Assembly (NCBI RefSeq): GCF_001281525.1
Contig: NZ_LGCI01000014.1
Location: forward strand, 138,940-202,939
Source of the DNA: Lysinibacillus macroides
GTDB taxonomy: Bacteria; Bacillota; Bacilli; Bacillales_A; Planococcaceae
DNA length: 64,000 nucleotides
Direction: 5' to 3'
Shown: positions 62,274 to 64,000 of the stretch, piece after piece
Position numbering within the stretch: position 1 is the stretch's first letter
How the letters are laid out: each line of letters starts with the position of its first letter
The notes under the pieces: generated by a model
What the model was told of the DNA's origin: nothing
What the model saw: only the letters and a program-made list of their open reading frames with translations
The model's database searches: none
Made by a program: the position numbers and the translations under genes

Positions 62274-64000
62274 ATGTTGAATAGACTTAAATTAGGAATA
62301 CGCTCCAAGATTACATTAGGTTATATCGTTATAATCCTTTGCTTACTTGCAGCAATTATTATATTAAATCATCAAATTACCTCTTTACAGGAGGAAAGAA
62401 ATTATATTATTAAATATGATGCAAAAGTTCAGGAGCTTACGAATAATATTGAGAAATATATATTAGATATGGAATCAAGTCAGCGAGCCTTTATTATTAC
62501 GGGTGAACCAAGTTACCTGGAGCCTTATGATAATGCGGCTAAAAGTTGGAAAACTGATTTTAATGATCTTTATCTTCAATTAAAAGAGAAACCAACCCAG
62601 CGGGAAAAACTAAAGGAGATAGAGGAGACGATTGAGCATTGGATTGAAACTTCAGGTAATCCAACGATTCAATTTACAAAGGATAATGATACAGCAGCAC
62701 TAAATGAATTTTTTAAAGTAGATAATGGGCGCCAAGACATAGAAAAAATGCGTAATTTATTTGAGTCTTTTCGCTCGGCTGAAAATAATTATACACAGGC
62801 CAAAGCTCATCAATTAGATAAGAAAAATAGTCAGTTAACGAGTGGTTTATTTGGTATTTTAATTGTTATTTCTACTATTTCTATTATTATAGCTAATGGA
62901 ATTTCCCAGTCTATTGTGAAAACGATCACAGAGGTAATGCAAACAATCCAAGAAATTGCAGTGACAAAGGGTAATTTCAAAAGAAGAATTCATGTTAAGA
63001 CGAATGATGAAGTGAATGAGCTTGCTGATGCAACAAATCTATTATTAGAGTCTGTTGAAAAAAGAGAATGGCTGCAAACAAATATTGCTGATATTGTCAA
63101 GAAATACCAAGGTATTTCAGCGATTTCAGGATTGGCGGAGACGTTTCTCTCAGAGGTGGCACAAAAAACAGAAGCTTCCCTTGGTGCATTTTACGTCCGA
63201 GAGGAGATAGAGGATCAAGTACTTTTTGTGAAAAAGGCTACCTTTGCTGATGGAGATGATCTCCTTGGGATAAATAGCTTTAAAATAGGGCAGGGGTTAA
63301 TTGGCCAATGTGCTTTAGAAAAAAGAATATTATTTTATGATAATATACCGCAAAATTATCGTTTAATTCGAACAGGTTTGGCAGAAATGAGGCCTCAAAA
63401 TATTTTATTAGTTCCAATTATTTTTGAAGGCGAAGTAATTGCAGTGGTTGAACTGGCAACAATGACTAGCTTTAATGATTTACAGCAAGAATTGGTGAAG
63501 CAGGTTATTGAAAACTTTGGATTAACGATTAATAGTGTCTTAGGACGTATGGAAATAGTGCGTTTATTGAACGAATCGAGAGCAATGACTGAAGAATTAC
63601 AAGTTCAATCAGAGGAGCTTCAAACACAGTCTGAGGAGCTACAAATGCAGACAGAGGAGCTAACAATCATTAATGAACAGCTTGAAGAACGAACAAAAGA
63701 GGCAGAGTCGAAGTCCAAAGAATTAGAAAAGGCGAAGAAGGAATTAGAGGAAACCGCGGAACAGCTTATCTTAAATTCCAATTATAAATCTGAGTTTTTA
63801 GCCAATATGTCACATGAATTAAGAACACCTTTAAATAGTATTTTGATTTTATCGGAAATGTTAGCAGAAAATAGCCACAATAATTTAACAGACGAGGAAG
63901 CAGAATTCGCTAAGGTTATTCATTCCTCTGGTGAGGATCTGCTGGCACTAATTAATGATATTTTGGATTTATCAAAGGTTGAGGCAGGGAAGCTCGATAT
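62274..64000 (+). CDS. Large sensor histidine kinase (CHASE3-HAMP-GAF-HisKA), cut by window end
   Basis: The first 575 codons of a membrane sensor are present. A transmembrane helix lies at about 14-34, then an outside CHASE3-like helical domain ([19 protein letters not shown] near 67) and a second helix at about 185-205. HAMP ([23 protein letters not shown] near 240), GAF ([17 protein letters not shown] near 335) and a coiled coil with repeated Q(T/M)(Q/E)SEELQ heptads at about 440-500 follow, then the HisKA box [14 protein letters not shown] with the phosphorylated histidine near 514. The start is ATG 62274 after TAGGAG. The ATPase part, and perhaps receiver domains, lie beyond the window. 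Confidence 0.88.
   Translation, partial: MLNRLKLGIRSKITLGYIVIILCLLAAIIILNHQITSLQEERNYIIKYDAKVQELTNNIEKYILDMESSQRAFIITGEPSYLEPYDNAAKSWKTDFNDLYLQLKEKPTQREKLKEIEETIEHWIETSGNPTIQFTKDNDTAALNEFFKVDNGRQDIEKMRNLFESFRSAENNYTQAKAHQLDKKNSQLTSGLFGILIVISTISIIIANGISQSIVKTITEVMQTIQEIAVTKGNFKRRIHVKTNDEVNELADATNLLLESVEKREWLQTNIADIVKKYQGISAISGLAETFLSEVAQKTEASLGAFYVREEIEDQVLFVKKATFADGDDLLGINSFKIGQGLIGQCALEKRILFYDNIPQNYRLIRTGLAEMRPQNILLVPIIFEGEVIAVVELATMTSFNDLQQELVKQVIENFGLTINSVLGRMEIVRLLNESRAMTEELQVQSEELQTQSEELQMQTEELTIINEQLEERTKEAESKSKELEKAKKELEETAEQLILNSNYKSEFLANMSHELRTPLNSILILSEMLAENSHNNLTDEEAEFAKVIHSSGEDLLALINDILDLSKVEAGKLD

Noticed and set aside
1197..64000. tRNA or rRNA genes
   Set aside because: I saw no cloverleaf with the conserved TTCGA arm and no rRNA signature in the intergenic stretches. 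A covariance scan would be needed to exclude a divergent tRNA.

Overview
The window reads as an AT-rich, spore-forming Firmicute of the Bacillaceae/Planococcaceae. Supporting signs are AGGAGG-type ribosome sites, a gluconate operon in the order gntR-gntK-gntP-gnd, a probable gamma-type spore protein, bactofilin-like and HAAS/PadR genes, and Firmicute insertion sequences. Lysinibacillus is my best guess, but it is inferred from gene content and not proven.

Region 1 (about 1-26,950) is an accessory defence/mobile island lying between insertion sequences. It begins with a partial IS66 element that has cut off the front of an XRE regulator, followed by a complete IS256-family element with an 8-bp target duplication. 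Then come a restriction-like nuclease gene and a complete type 1 BREX operon (small upstream gene, brxA, brxB, brxC, pglX, pglZ, brxL). Between pglX and pglZ sits a reverse transcriptase of the Abi/unknown-group kind, now split by one frameshift. After the BREX terminator come a Shedu-like nuclease (DUF4263), a primase-SF3 helicase followed by a nested inverted-repeat region that could be an origin, a DNA-binding-like protein on the other strand, and a two-gene unit of an unknown 130-residue protein plus a DUF3800 protein. Just after DUF3800 lies an array of five hairpins, each with the identical 10-nt loop ACGATCCGTA on stems of differing sequence. It is the most unusual element here and looks like a structured RNA. 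An IS4-family element closes the island.

Region 2 (27,100-35,900) holds a MarR-controlled lipase-like hydrolase, an acetyltransferase, and a metal/peptide-type ABC importer with Zur-like boxes in its promoter. The importer carries two lesions: a frameshift in the binding protein and a TAG in the first permease.

Region 3 (35,900-58,150) is mostly ordinary chromosome: a TerD-VWA protein, PadR/DUF4188, a zinc-ribbon leucine-rich-repeat membrane protein, a cyclophilin lipoprotein, a BRCT protein, a diguanylate cyclase, the gluconate operon with its operator, small spore/unknown proteins, a sigma/anti-sigma pair (sigma frameshifted), malate:quinone oxidoreductase behind a possibly structured leader, a Crp-family regulator, a DUF4386 protein, an ankyrin protein, and a MarR/bactofilin-like cluster with a 51-bp perfect palindrome.

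Region 4 (58,180-64,000) contains a second IS4-family element inserted just upstream of that marR gene, a peptidase-like hydrolase, a protein made of four repeated two-helix units, a HAAS/PadR pair with a clear operator, and the first 575 codons of a large sensor kinase that runs off the window.

Three genes (reverse transcriptase, binding protein, sigma factor) break by loss of one base in or next to a short homopolymer run. Either they are recent mutations or they are sequencing errors; reads would decide.
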